A DNA stretch of 64,000 bases from Xanthobacter flavus (GCF_017875275.1 NZ_JAGGML010000001.1:3865001-3929000), one strand, 5' to 3'; shown: positions 1 through 9,373, counted from the stretch's first letter. Notes: generated by a model from the letters alone, not told the origin. Numbers and translations are program-made.

Positions 1-73
1 AAGCGATACGCGGCGTGACGCGCCGCCCGCTATCGCTCACCCGTACCGGCATCACGAGCGGACGGGTGGAGGC

Positions 74-1720
74 ATGTGGCGCCATTTCTTGCGGAACGTC
101 GTGTTCGGCCTGTGCGGGCTTCTCGCCTGCGCGGGGCTGTCCGGCTCCGCTGCGGCCCATGAAGGCCACGACCATGGAGCACCACCGCCGCCTCAGGTGA
201 CGACGCTCGCCCCCCGTGTCGAGGCCGTCTCCGCCGATTTCGAGCTGGTGGGGGTGCTGCGCGACGGCATGCTCACGATCTATCTCGACCGCTTCGCCGA
301 CAACGCCTCGGTGGACGGCGCCATTGTCGAGGTGGACACGCCGGAAGGCTCGCAGCCCGCGAAGGCCGCCGGACCGGGCACCTACGTGTTGCCCGCGCCG
401 TTCGCGGCGACGCCGGGCGCGCACGATATCGCCTTCACCGTCGCGGCAGGCGACACGTTGGATGTGCTTGCCGGCACCCTGACCATTGGGGCGGAGGCAC
501 CTTCACCCGATGCGGGGCCGTCCGTGCCCGCGGCACTAGCGCTAATCGGTGGCTTGCCATCCGGCGCCCTCGCGGGCGTTGCGGTGGGCATGCTCATCGG
601 TGTCTTCGTCGGGGCGCTCGCCGTATCGCGGCGACGGGCCGGGGCGCTTCTTCTCCTAGGAGCGGTCGGCCTCGCGGCGGCCGGAACGCCGCGCGACGCC
701 TGGGCGGACGCGCCGAAGCCGATCCCACGTGATGCGGCTCAGCGGCTGCCCGACGGCTCAGTGATCGTGCCCAAGCCAACCCAACGCATTCTCGGTGTGC
801 GCACGCTCGTCACAGCTTCGGGCGCCTTCGCAGGCACGGTGGAATTGCCCGGCCGCGTGGTGCCGGACGCCAATGCGAGCGGGCTGGTGCAGAGCGCGGT
901 GGGCGGCCGCCTCGCGCCGCCCGAGGGCGGCTTCAAGCCACTCGGAACCAGGGTCGCGGCGGGCGAAATTCTCGCTTATGTGCATCCCCCCATCGGCGCC
1001 TCCGACCTCAAGGACCTGGAGCAGCAGGGTTACGAGCTGGACCAGCAGATCGCCCTTGTGAAGCGCCGCTACGAACGGCTTTCCGCGATTCCCAACGCCG
1101 TCACCCGCCGCGAGGTGGAGGAGGCGGAAATCGAGCTGAACGGCCTCAAGGTCCGCCGGACCAAGCTGGAGCGGGTACAGCGCGAGCCGGAAGCCCTCCG
1201 CGCGCCGGTCGCCGGAGTCATCGCTTCCGCCGATGCCGTGGCGGGACAGATGGCGGACCCGAACACCGTGGTGTTCCGCATCGTCGATCCCGAGCGGCTG
1301 TGGGTGGAGGCCCTCGGCTTCTCGCCGGATGCGGGCGGATCGGGCGCCACCGGCCGCCTGCCGAACGGGCGCACCGTGGACCTCACCTTTCTGGGGGCGG
1401 GACTACCCGAACGCGCGCAGGCGCTCCCCCTCCTGTTCTCGGTCGCCTCGGATACCAGGGAGCTGCGCCCAGGCCAGTTCCTGACGGTATTCGCCGAGGC
1501 CGGCGCCCCGCGCATTGGCATCGCGATCCCCCGCTCTGCGGTGGTGCGCGGGGCGAACGGCCAATCCATCGTCTATGCGCACATCAGCGCCGAGCGCTTT
1601 GTCCCCCTGGAGGTAAAGACCGCGCCCCTCGATGCCACACGCGTGCTGGTTCTGGCAGGCCTCGCCCCCGGCCAGCGCGTGGTGACCGACGGCGCCGAAC
1701 TCATCGATCAGATCCGCTGA
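74..1720 (+). CDS. RND efflux periplasmic adaptor (HlyD/CusB-like), metal type
   Basis: Periplasmic adaptor that should link the inner-membrane RND pump encoded just downstream to an outer-membrane channel for metal export. The 548-residue protein begins with a signal-like hydrophobic segment (residues 1-28), then a His-rich HEGHDHG motif. A transmembrane-like stretch lies near 155-185 and a second hydrophobic stretch near 188-205, so the N-terminal third is an extra module joined to a classical adaptor. A Glu/Arg-rich alpha-hairpin spans about 315-375 and is flanked by lipoyl and barrel segments up to the C-terminus. The ATG follows GGTGGAGGC at very short spacing; the frame stays open to the window edge, so an upstream start is possible but would lose the signal peptide. 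It ends 9 bases before the pump gene, indicating an operon. Family is clear; the metal (copper suggested by neighbours) is inference. Confidence 0.9.
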   Translation: MWRHFLRNVVFGLCGLLACAGLSGSAAAHEGHDHGAPPPPQVTTLAPRVEAVSADFELVGVLRDGMLTIYLDRFADNASVDGAIVEVDTPEGSQPAKAAGPGTYVLPAPFAATPGAHDIAFTVAAGDTLDVLAGTLTIGAEAPSPDAGPSVPAALALIGGLPSGALAGVAVGMLIGVFVGALAVSRRRAGALLLLGAVGLAAAGTPRDAWADAPKPIPRDAAQRLPDGSVIVPKPTQRILGVRTLVTASGAFAGTVELPGRVVPDANASGLVQSAVGGRLAPPEGGFKPLGTRVAAGEILAYVHPPIGASDLKDLEQQGYELDQQIALVKRRYERLSAIPNAVTRREVEEAEIELNGLKVRRTKLERVQREPEALRAPVAGVIASADAVAGQMADPNTVVFRIVDPERLWVEALGFSPDAGGSGATGRLPNGRTVDLTFLGAGLPERAQALPLLFSVASDTRELRPGQFLTVFAEAGAPRIGIAIPRSAVVRGANGQSIVYAHISAERFVPLEVKTAPLDATRVLVLAGLAPGQRVVTDGAELIDQIR

Positions 1721-1729
1721 GGCCGGCCG

Positions 1730-4700
1730 ATGTTCACCGTCCTCGTCACCCAATCGCTGCGCAATCGACTGCTGGTGCTGGCGCTGGCTCTCGTGCTGGT
1801 GGTCTACGGCGCCTATGCGGTAACGCGGCTGCCGGTGGACGTGTTGCCGGACCTCAACCGCCCCACCGTCACCATCATGACCGAGGCCGAGGGCCTGGCG
1901 CCGGCAGAGGTGGAACAGCTCGTCACCTTCCCGCTGGAGACCGCGGTGAACGGCCTGCCGGGCCTCATCCGCCTGCGCTCGGTGTCCGGCGTGGGCCTTT
2001 CCGTGGTCTATGCGGAGTTCGATTTCGGCACGGACATCTTCCGCAATCGCCAGCAGATCGCGGAACGCCTCGCCCTCGTGCGGGACCGGCTTCCCGCGAA
2101 CGTCTCTCCACAGATGGGCCCCATCAGCTCCATCATGGGGCAGATCCTGATGTTCGCCCTCACCAGCGACACCGCCTCGCCCATGGCGATGCGGGAGGCG
2201 GCGGATTTCGTAATCCGCCCGCGACTTCTCGCCATCCCCGGTGTCGCACAGGTTATCCCCATGGGCGGCGAGGTGCAGCAGTTCCGCGTCGCGCCTGACC
2301 TCGCCGCAATGCGGGCCAATGGCATCACGCTCGATGCCCTGGAAAAGGCGCTCCAGCAGTTCGGCACCAATTCGGGCGGCGGTTTCGCCGACCAGAACGG
2401 GCGTGAGTTCCTGATCCGGAACATCGCGCGCACGCTCAGCCTCGATGACCTGAAAAACCTCGTGCTGCCGCGCCCCGCCGGAGGCAACGTCTTCCTCCAC
2501 CAGATCGCGCAGGTGGATTACGCCGCGCGGCTGAAGCGCGGCGATGCCGGCTATATGGGGCGGCCTGCCGTGATCCTCTCCGTAGAGAAGCAGCCGGAGA
2601 CAGACACCCTTGCCCTCACCAATGCGGTGGAAAAGGCGGTGGCTGACCTCAACCGCATGCTGCCCGACGGCATCCACATCTCCCCGCCGGTGTTCCGGCA
2701 GGCCGATTTCATCGCTGCCTCCATCGGCAATGTGGAGAAGGTGCTGCTGGAAGCCATGGCGGTGGTGGCGGTGGTGCTGTTCCTGTTCCTTCTCAACTGG
2801 CGCACCACCGTCATCTCGCTCACCGCCATCCCGGTGTCGATCCTCACCACCGCCATCGTGTTCCACGCCTTCGGCCTCTCCATCAACACCATGACGCTGG
2901 GAGGCCTCGCCATCGCCATCGGCGAGCTGGTGGACGATGCCGTGGTGGACGTGGAGAATATCTTCCGGCGCTTGCGCGAGAACTCCGCCTCCGCGGCGCC
3001 ACGCCCTCTGTTCGACGTGGTGGTGGCGGCGAGCCGGGAGGTGCGCTCCGGCATCGTCTACGCCACCCTCATCATCGTGCTGGTGTTCGTGCCCCTTTTT
3101 GCGCTGCCCGGCATCGAAGGGCGTCTGTTCGCACCGCTGGGGCAGGCCTACATCGTCTCCATCCTCGCCAGCCTTCTCACTTCCATCACGCTCACGCCCG
3201 TGCTCGCCTTCTATCTGCTCCCGGCCATCAGCCGGCATACGGAGCGGGACGGCGCGCTAGTGCGCATGCTCAAGAGTGGGTACGCGACGGTGCTCTCCAC
3301 CGCCTTCCGCCATCCACGTCTCGTGATGAGCACAACAGCGCTCCTCTTCGTTGCCGCGCTGGCCGCTGCCGCAGGCCTGCCGCGCGCGTTTCTGCCGCCG
3401 TTCAACGAGGGGTCGCTGACCATCTCCATGTCGTTCCGGCCCGGCTTGTCGCTGGCCGAGAGCCATCGCATGGGGCTCATGGCCGAAAAGATCATCCTTG
3501 AGGTGGCGGAGGTGAAGGCGGTGGGCCGCCGCACCGGCCGGGCCGAACTGGACGAGCATGCGGAGGGCGTGCATTCCTCCGAGATCGAGGTGGACCTTTC
3601 CCCCTCCGCCCGCAGCCGGGCCGAGATCACCGCCGATATCCGCGACCGGCTCTCCGTCCTGCCTGCCGCCTTCAATGTGGGCCAGCCCATCTCCCACCGG
3701 CTGGACCACATGCTCTCCGGCGTCAGAGCCGAAATCGCCTTGAAGCTGTTCGGCGACGACCTCGACACCCTGCGGGTCGCGGCCGAAACCCTGCGCCAGC
3801 GTCTGGCCGACATTCCAGGCCTCGCGGACCTGCAGGTGGAGCGGCAGGTCCGCGTGCCAGAAGTCACCGTGCAGGTGGATTATGGCCGCGCCGCCCTTTA
3901 CGGCCTCCAGCCCGCCCAGGTGACGGACGCGCTGGCGCGACTCTCGAACGGCCGCGTGGTCTCGACTCTCGTGGACGGGAACCGGCGCTTCGACCTGATT
4001 GTCCGCCTCCCCGACGCGACGCGGAGCGCCGAGGGCCTGGCCCGCCTCCTCATCGAGACCCCCACCGGCGGGGTTCCCCTCTTGCAGGTCGCGGACGTGA
4101 AGGAGACGGACGGGCCGAACCAGATCCTGCGCGAGGGCGGGCGCCGGCGCATCGTGGTGCTGGCCAATACCTCCGGAGGGCGCGACACGGCGGCCGTCAT
4201 CGCCGACATGCGCCGCGTCATCGCCGCGACCGACCCCCCGCCGGGCATCTCCGCAAGTCTTGAGGGCACCTTCACGGCACAGGAACACTCCATGCGCACC
4301 ATCGGCGGCCTCGCCGCGGTGTCGCTCCTGCTGGTCTTCGCCATCCTCTACAGCCGTTACCGGTCGGTCCTGTTTGCCCTCGTCATCATGGGCAGCGTGC
4401 CGCTGGCGCTTATCGGTGCCGTGGCGGCTCTCTGGCTCGCGGGACAGCCGCTCTCGGTGGCGAGCATGATCGGCTTCGTCACGCTCACCGGCATCGCCGC
4501 GCGCAACGGCATCCTGAAGATCAGCCACATCATCAATCTCGCCATATCCGAGGGCCTGCCCTTCGGCCCGGCCCTCGTCATGCGCGGGAGCCTCGAGCGA
4601 CTGACCCCCGTGCTGATGACGGCGGCTTCCGCCGGCATCGCTTTGCTGCCGCTCATGAGCGGGGCGGAGGTGCCGGGGAAGGAAATCCTCCACCCGGTCG

Positions 4701-4861
4701 CCATCACCATCTTTGGCGGTCTCGTCAGCGCGACGCTGCTGGACGCCGTGCTCACCCCCATCCTCGTCCTCGCCTACGGCCGCCGCCCGCTTGAGCGGCT
4801 GGTGGCTGCTGCCGACGAGGCTTCTCCCCTTGCCGACGCCGCCCGCGCCGACGCCTTCTGA
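1730..4861 (+). CDS. Heavy-metal RND efflux permease (CusA/CzcA family)
   Basis: Inner-membrane proton-driven pump of 1043 residues, the usual size for heavy-metal RND (HME) transporters. It starts with the typical hydrophobic TM1 and the periplasmic motif YAEFDFGTDIFRNRQQI. The proton-relay helix carries GELVDDAVVDVENIFRRLR (near residue 400), the acidic pattern typical of CzcA/CusA rather than of multidrug AcrB. Hydrophobic blocks near 340-540 and 860-1020 match the twelve-helix plan. It sits between the adaptor gene and copper-type periplasmic genes, so copper or silver export is the likely job; zinc, cobalt or cadmium cannot be excluded from sequence alone. No outer-membrane channel gene is inside the window; an upstream frame ending at base 18 may be its tail, but that is too short to claim. 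Confidence 0.93.
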   Translation: MFTVLVTQSLRNRLLVLALALVLVVYGAYAVTRLPVDVLPDLNRPTVTIMTEAEGLAPAEVEQLVTFPLETAVNGLPGLIRLRSVSGVGLSVVYAEFDFGTDIFRNRQQIAERLALVRDRLPANVSPQMGPISSIMGQILMFALTSDTASPMAMREAADFVIRPRLLAIPGVAQVIPMGGEVQQFRVAPDLAAMRANGITLDALEKALQQFGTNSGGGFADQNGREFLIRNIARTLSLDDLKNLVLPRPAGGNVFLHQIAQVDYAARLKRGDAGYMGRPAVILSVEKQPETDTLALTNAVEKAVADLNRMLPDGIHISPPVFRQADFIAASIGNVEKVLLEAMAVVAVVLFLFLLNWRTTVISLTAIPVSILTTAIVFHAFGLSINTMTLGGLAIAIGELVDDAVVDVENIFRRLRENSASAAPRPLFDVVVAASREVRSGIVYATLIIVLVFVPLFALPGIEGRLFAPLGQAYIVSILASLLTSITLTPVLAFYLLPAISRHTERDGALVRMLKSGYATVLSTAFRHPRLVMSTTALLFVAALAAAAGLPRAFLPPFNEGSLTISMSFRPGLSLAESHRMGLMAEKIILEVAEVKAVGRRTGRAELDEHAEGVHSSEIEVDLSPSARSRAEITADIRDRLSVLPAAFNVGQPISHRLDHMLSGVRAEIALKLFGDDLDTLRVAAETLRQRLADIPGLADLQVERQVRVPEVTVQVDYGRAALYGLQPAQVTDALARLSNGRVVSTLVDGNRRFDLIVRLPDATRSAEGLARLLIETPTGGVPLLQVADVKETDGPNQILREGGRRRIVVLANTSGGRDTAAVIADMRRVIAATDPPPGISASLEGTFTAQEHSMRTIGGLAAVSLLLVFAILYSRYRSVLFALVIMGSVPLALIGAVAALWLAGQPLSVASMIGFVTLTGIAARNGILKISHIINLAISEGLPFGPALVMRGSLERLTPVLMTAASAGIALLPLMSGAEVPGKEILHPVAITIFGGLVSATLLDAVLTPILVLAYGRRPLERLVAAADEASPLADAARADAF

Positions 4862-4872
4862 CGGAGCCTGCC

Positions 4873-5247
4873 ATGATTGTCCGCCGCCTCTTTCCCGCCC
4901 TCTTCGCTGTCACCCTCTCGGCCACGCCGCTGCTCGCGCACGAGCCCGGCACCGGCGCCAATGGCGGTGTGCGGGTGGATGCCGGCCACTATCACGCCGA
5001 GCTGGTGGCCGACGGCACGCCCGCCGTCGCGCTCTATCTCAGTGATGGATCCGACATGCCCGTTCCGGCCGAAGGCTTCAAGGCGAACGCGATCCTCGTG
5101 GTGGAGGGCAAGGCCCAGCGCTTTCCCCTGTCTCCTGCTGGAGGCAATAGGCTCGCCGGCACCGCCGCCGTGGCCATTCCCAGGGGTGTGAAGGGCGCCG
5201 TCCAGATCACGGCTCCCGACGGCTCCTCTGCCCAGGCCAAATACTGA
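4873..5247 (+). CDS. Small secreted protein of the metal-efflux operon, function unknown
   Basis: A 124-residue protein with a clear signal peptide (about residues 1-22, ending ATPLLAHE) followed by a short beta-rich domain. A His/Asp-containing stretch (VDAGHYHAEL) near the mature N-terminus could bind metal. It starts 11 bases after the RND permease stop and is followed by the multicopper oxidase, so it is almost certainly co-transcribed and periplasmic. I do not recognise a named family. Its position between pump and oxidase suggests a metal-handling accessory, possibly a chaperone; that is inference. Confidence 0.8.
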   Translation: MIVRRLFPALFAVTLSATPLLAHEPGTGANGGVRVDAGHYHAELVADGTPAVALYLSDGSDMPVPAEGFKANAILVVEGKAQRFPLSPAGGNRLAGTAAVAIPRGVKGAVQITAPDGSSAQAKY

Positions 5248-5304
5248 CATCCCCATCATGCCCGCCTCGCCTCGTCTGCCCGGCGATGTCTCCGAGAGGC
5301 CACC

Positions 5305-6762
5305 ATGACCCGACCAACGCCAATTCCCAGCCTCTCCCGCCGCGCCTTCCTCGCGGGCGGTGCCGCCGCTGGCGCGCTCGCTGTTTCCGGCGGATGGAAC
5401 CGCGCCTTCGCCGCCCCGCTCCTCGCCGTTGAGAGCCTCACCCTCGACGTGAACGGCAAGGCCGCCAAGGTTTTCGCGGTGAAGGGTCCGGCCGGTGAGG
5501 GCATCTTCGCCAAGGAGGGCGACCGCCTCTCCGGCGCCGTGCTCAACACCTCCGACACCCCCGCAGTGATGCACTGGCACGGCCAGATTTTCGCCCCGCC
5601 AGAGCAGGACCGGGCCCGCCCCGACGGCGGTGAATTGGCGCCCGGTGGGACGGACCAGGTGGATTTCCCGCTCACGCCCGGCACCCACTGGATGCATTCC
5701 CACACCCTGAGCGAGCAGCAACTGCTCGCCGCGCCGCTCGTCACCCGCGAGGCCGACGCCGGCGACGTGCAGGACGTGGTCTTGATGCTGCACGACTTCT
5801 CCTTTCGCAGCCCGCAGGAAATCCTCGCCGGTCTCGGCGGGAGCAGCACCCACGGCAGCCACGGCATGGGCGGGACCATGCACGGCATGTCCGGGATCGC
5901 CATGCCGGGAATGAACCATTCCGGGCACGGCATGGGCGGCATGGGCGGCGGGATGATGACCCACGCCAATGATGTGGACTACGACGCCTTCCTCGCCAAT
6001 CGCCGGACGCTCGGCGATCCCGACGTGGTGCGGGTGGAGAAGGGCGGACGGGTACGGCTGCGCATCATCAACGGCGGCACCGCCACCGCCTTCTTCATCT
6101 CGGCACAAGGCCTCTCGCCACGCTGCATCGCGGTCGATGGCGTGCCTTGCGCGCCTCTTCTGGCGGAAGCCTTTCCGCTGGCGCAGGGCCAGCGCATGGA
6201 CTTGATTGTGGACATCCCGGCCAGTGGCGGCGCCTTCCCCGTGCTGGCACAGGTGGAGGCCTCGCCGCGCCGGACTGGTCTCGTCCTTGCGACCGTCGGC
6301 GCGTCCGTCCCGCGCATCCCCGAAACGGCCGGCCGTCCGGCGGGGCTGGTCGATCTCGACTTCGAGGCGCGCCTTTCCGCCCGCAAACCGCTCGCGCGGC
6401 GGCGGGCCGACAAGGTCTTTCCGATCATGCTCGGAGAGGAGCCCGGCTACCGCTGGACCATCAACGGGCGGACCCATGCCGAGGCCGAGCCATTCGTGGT
6501 GAGCCCCGGAGAGCGGGTGGAGATGACCTTCATGAACTCCACCGGCATGAGCCATCCCATGCACCTGCACGGTCATCATTTCCAGGTGGTCGGCATAGGT
6601 GGGAAGCGCTTCCCCGGGGCGGTGCGCGACACGGTAATGGTGCCCCCGCATATGCCCGTCACCATCGCCTTCGATGCCGGGCCGAAGGGCGAGTGGTTCC
6701 TCCATTGCCATCACCTCTACCACATGGCCACAGGCATGATGGCGGTGGTGAAGGTGGCCTGA
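5305..6762 (+). CDS. Met-rich multicopper oxidase, Tat-exported (CopA/CueO-like)
   Basis: Periplasmic multicopper oxidase expected to oxidise Cu(I) or other substrates with O2. The 485-residue protein opens with a twin-arginine signal (SRRAFLAGG, residues 11-19), so it is exported folded. Copper-ligand motifs are visible in order: HWHGQ near residue 90, a HWMHSH motif near 130, HPMHLHGHHF near 418 and HCHHLYHMATGM near 466, which supplies the type 1 copper Cys-His-Met set. Between domains 1 and 2 lies a Met/His/Gly-rich insertion (about 188-225) with repeated HGM and GMGG units, like Met-rich Cu(I)-binding loops in CopA and CueO. It belongs to the RND metal operon. Copper tolerance is the best-supported role. 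Confidence 0.9.
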   Translation: MTRPTPIPSLSRRAFLAGGAAAGALAVSGGWNRAFAAPLLAVESLTLDVNGKAAKVFAVKGPAGEGIFAKEGDRLSGAVLNTSDTPAVMHWHGQIFAPPEQDRARPDGGELAPGGTDQVDFPLTPGTHWMHSHTLSEQQLLAAPLVTREADAGDVQDVVLMLHDFSFRSPQEILAGLGGSSTHGSHGMGGTMHGMSGIAMPGMNHSGHGMGGMGGGMMTHANDVDYDAFLANRRTLGDPDVVRVEKGGRVRLRIINGGTATAFFISAQGLSPRCIAVDGVPCAPLLAEAFPLAQGQRMDLIVDIPASGGAFPVLAQVEASPRRTGLVLATVGASVPRIPETAGRPAGLVDLDFEARLSARKPLARRRADKVFPIMLGEEPGYRWTINGRTHAEAEPFVVSPGERVEMTFMNSTGMSHPMHLHGHHFQVVGIGGKRFPGAVRDTVMVPPHMPVTIAFDAGPKGEWFLHCHHLYHMATGMMAVVKVA

Positions 6763-6781
6763 TCCCGCAGTGGAGACCGTC

Positions 6782-6898
6782 ATGCACTACGATCAGATGA
6801 TGAGCGGCGGCATGTGGGGGATGTGGCTCTTCGGCCTTCTCATCCTGGCACTTGTCGTGCTCGGCATCGCTGCGCTCATCAGGTATCTCGGGCGCTGA
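6782..6898 (+). CDS. 38-residue single-pass membrane peptide
   Basis: Short frame starting MHYDQMMSGGMWGMWLFG, with one hydrophobic helix (about residues 13-34) and a basic end (IRYLGR). It begins 19 bases after the oxidase stop, on the same strand. The Met/His-rich N-terminus (five Met in 14 residues) fits a small Cu-linked membrane peptide seen at the end of copper operons in proteobacteria. No enzyme function is implied. The length is short, but the clear helix and operon placement support a real gene. Confidence 0.6.
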   Translation: MHYDQMMSGGMWGMWLFGLLILALVVLGIAALIRYLGR

Positions 6899-6934
6899 CG
6901 ACGAAGAACTGCCCGAATAGGATTTGGTCGAATT

Positions 6935-7981
6935 GTGAAGCTTGGTATCGCTTTGGCCCTCATCTCGGCTGGACTGTTCGGCGCGAGCACGCCGCTCGCC
7001 AAGCTGCTTCTCGGCGCCATCGACCCGTGGATGATGGCCGGCCTGCTCTACCTCGGGGCGGGCGCGGGCCTCGCGGCCGTCCACCTGTCAAGGGCAGCGC
7101 TCCGGCTACCGGCGGTGGAAGCGCCGCTGCGCCGGACCGATGTGCCATGGCTCGCACTGGTGATCCTCGCTGGCGGCGTCCTCGGCCCGCTGCTGCTCAT
7201 GTTCGGCCTTGCCCGCACCGATGGTGCGAGCGCATCCCTCCTGCTCAATCTGGAAGGTGTGGCGACCATGGCTATCGCCTGGATCGCTTTCCGCGAGCAT
7301 GTAGACAGGCGCCTCCTTCTGGGCGCGCTCGCGATCCTCGCCGGGGCTGCGCTGCTGTCATGGCAGGGCCGGGCGACGCTCGACGTCGGTGCCGCGCTGA
7401 TCGCGGGGGCGTGCCTGTGCTGGGGCGTCGACAACAACCTGACCCGGAAGCTCTCGTCTGCCGATCCCGTGCAGATCGCCATGCTGAAGGGCCTGATCGC
7501 CGGAACCATCAATCTCGTGATCGCCCTCGGCCATGGGGCGGCCTTCCCTTCGGACGCGGCCATCGCCGCGGCTGCCGTGGTCGGCTTCTTCGGCTATGGC
7601 GTCAGCCTCGCCCTTTTTGTGCTCGCGCTCCGCCATCTCGGCACCGCGCGCACCGGCGCCTATTTCTCGCTCGCGCCGTTCGTTGGGGCCGTCCTGTCCA
7701 TTGCCCTGCTCGGCGAGGCCATTACGTTCCAGCTCGTGATCGCGGGTCTACTCATGGCACTCGGCCTCTGGCTGCACCTCTCGGAGCAGCATGAGCACGA
7801 GCACGCACATGAGGCGTTGGAGCACGAGCACCGCCACCGCCACGACGCGCACCACCAGCACGCCCACGATGCGGATACACGCTCCGGCGAGCCGCACACC
7901 CACTGGCACCGGCACGCGCCGATGATGCACCGGCATCCCCACTATCCGGACATCCACCACAGGCACGGACACGGCACGTAG
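6935..7981 (+). CDS. EamA/DMT-family transporter with His-rich C-terminal tail
   Basis: A 348-residue inner-membrane protein with two EamA repeats (about residues 1-140 and 150-285), giving around ten helices. GTG is the start, 36 bases after the small peptide. The last 65 residues are exceptional: dominated by His, with Glu/Asp/Arg (for example QHEHEHAHEALEHEHRHRH), followed by a second His-rich run ending HHRHGHGT. Such tails bind divalent metals in transporters and metallochaperones. DMT carriers usually move small metabolites or drugs; this tail and the preceding metal operon suggest metal sensing or transport. Substrate unknown. Confidence 0.85.
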   Translation: MKLGIALALISAGLFGASTPLAKLLLGAIDPWMMAGLLYLGAGAGLAAVHLSRAALRLPAVEAPLRRTDVPWLALVILAGGVLGPLLLMFGLARTDGASASLLLNLEGVATMAIAWIAFREHVDRRLLLGALAILAGAALLSWQGRATLDVGAALIAGACLCWGVDNNLTRKLSSADPVQIAMLKGLIAGTINLVIALGHGAAFPSDAAIAAAAVVGFFGYGVSLALFVLALRHLGTARTGAYFSLAPFVGAVLSIALLGEAITFQLVIAGLLMALGLWLHLSEQHEHEHAHEALEHEHRHRHDAHHQHAHDADTRSGEPHTHWHRHAPMMHRHPHYPDIHHRHGHGT

Positions 7982-8430
7982 GCGGTCTGCGGGGTTGCAC
8001 GCGCCTCGCCGGTCTGGCTAAGCTGTTCGCAAGGGGTCGCCGCGATCGCCCCGTGAGGCGCCAGCCTGAAATCGCGTCCTTTCTGCCCTCTGCCGAGGGA
8101 TGGACGCTCGTGCCTTCAAACACCGAAATCATAGTGGCGCAGCTCGGACGTCTCGTCGGCCTGCAGAAGGAAGCCGGGCGGTTTGCCATAGGTCGCCTAG
8201 CTCGCCGCGTCAGAGCAATGCCGCGATCCTGTTAGAAGCAAACGTCTGTCCGAACCCTCATTCGGTCAGATACGGGGCCGGGCGCCAGCTGCCCGCATGT
8301 GCGCCCGCTTGCTGCTTTCCTATCTGTCACCTTCCCAAGGCGGGGGAAACACCGTGGAGGTCGCGGTGAAGACGCCGCCGTGGGAGTTGTCGGCACCGCA
8401 TTCGGGCGCGGAGTAATCGGCCTCGCCGCC
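7982..8430. other. Intergenic gap with no recognisable gene
   Basis: About 450 bases between the EamA gene and the 3' end of the LysR gene, which converge here. Short open frames exist (for example 8053-8235) but none shows a domain, a convincing ribosome-binding site or a signal peptide. No repeat, tRNA or clear terminator was seen. It also marks the boundary between the metal block and the nitrilase block. Confidence 0.5.
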
Positions 8431-9351
8431 TCAATCGATCTGGCTTTTGGACCAGTTGATAAGAAACCCCCGCACGAAATCCTGGAAGGTCATTGTCAGT
8501 CGGCGCTTGGCCACGCGTTTCAAGTTAATGAGCACCACCTTGAGAGGGCGCACGCCATCTTCCAGGGCGACGTTGACGATCTGGGTCCCGTCATAGGTGG
8601 TCGTTAGTGCGGGCTTCAGGTTCAGGATCGAATAACCTAGTCCATTACCGACCAAAGTGCGAACGGCCTCGAAGGACGAGGACCGAAAACGAACGTGTGG
8701 CTCAAGCCCGAGAGCATAGAAGAGAGAAAGAAAGTATTCGCGGGTGTGCGGTAAGTCCATCAGGATCATGGGCTCGGGGGCAAGTTCCTCAAGGCGCAAG
8801 CTCGTACGCGTGGCGAGCGGATGGGCATTCGGCAAAACCGCAAAGGCGGGAAGCGTCGCCATCGGCACCGCCTGGAATTGATCGGAAAGGCCAAGATCGA
8901 ATGTCAGTGCAGTTTCGACGCGGCCGCTCTTGAGCCCATCAAGGATCTCCTCCTGATCCCCGATCTCAATGTGGATGCGAATTTGAGGGTAGCGGGCCGC
9001 AAAAGAGCCCATGATGTTGGCGAAAACGACTGGGGCGAGGTTGGTAAAGCAGCCCACCGTCAGCTCCCCCTCCACCGCATTGCCCAGAGCGCCGGCGATG
9101 GACTCAAACTCGTCGGCATGAGCCAACAGGCCCCGTGCCTCCAGCGCAACCAACTCGCCGGACGGCGTCAGCGCCAAGCCCTTGGCAGGCTTTCGCACGA
9201 ACAGTTGGAGGCCGACCTGATCTTCAAATTCGCTAATGGTGGTCGAGACCGAGCCCTGGCTCCGGCAGAGACGCTCCGCGGCTGCGGCGATGGTTCCGCA
9301 TTCGGCCACCGTCACAAAGGTCCGGAGCGCTCGGAGCGTAAAGCGGTTCAT
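8431..9351 (-). CDS. LysR-family transcriptional regulator of the nitrilase cluster
   Basis: A 306-residue LysR protein: N-terminal winged helix (residues 5-65, with the pattern AAAERLCRSQGSVSTTISEFE) followed by the two-lobed effector-binding domain (about 90-295). It is divergent from the nitrilase operon with a 125-base gap, the classical arrangement for a LysR activator that also represses itself. An inverted repeat CCGAA-N7-TTCGG lies just upstream of its start. The effector is likely a pathway nitrile, aldoxime or acid (inference). Confidence 0.92.
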   Translation of the reverse strand: MNRFTLRALRTFVTVAECGTIAAAAERLCRSQGSVSTTISEFEDQVGLQLFVRKPAKGLALTPSGELVALEARGLLAHADEFESIAGALGNAVEGELTVGCFTNLAPVVFANIMGSFAARYPQIRIHIEIGDQEEILDGLKSGRVETALTFDLGLSDQFQAVPMATLPAFAVLPNAHPLATRTSLRLEELAPEPMILMDLPHTREYFLSLFYALGLEPHVRFRSSSFEAVRTLVGNGLGYSILNLKPALTTTYDGTQIVNVALEDGVRPLKVVLINLKRVAKRRLTMTFQDFVRGFLINWSKSQID

Positions 9352-9356
9352 ATTTT

Positions 9357-9373
9357 CCGAACCTCATATTCGG
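9357..9373. promoter_or_regulatory. Candidate LysR operator in the divergent regulator/nitrilase region
   Basis: Perfect inverted repeat CCGAA, 7-base spacer, TTCGG, lying immediately upstream of the LysR start and about 105 bases before the nitrilase start. A further TTCGAA follows at about 9388. Dyads of this size and placement are usual for LysR proteins. It is read from symmetry only. Confidence 0.5.

Noticed and set aside
1-73. End of an upstream outer-membrane channel gene (stop at base 16-18)
   Set aside because: Only five codons would be visible; a channel gene is plausible by operon logic but cannot be supported from this sequence.
1403-3238. 611-codon minus-strand frame opposite the RND genes
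   Set aside because: Low-complexity His/Asp/Glu/Arg text, no motif; the plus strand has two clear families. Mirror frame of GC-rich coding DNA.
5860-5960. Repeat-like HGM/GMGG coding stretch considered as a DNA repeat
   Set aside because: The repetition is at the protein level inside the oxidase (Met-rich loop), not a separate DNA repeat element.
4774-6783. 669-codon minus-strand frame opposite the oxidase
   Set aside because: Same composition bias and full overlap with a well-supported multicopper oxidase gene.
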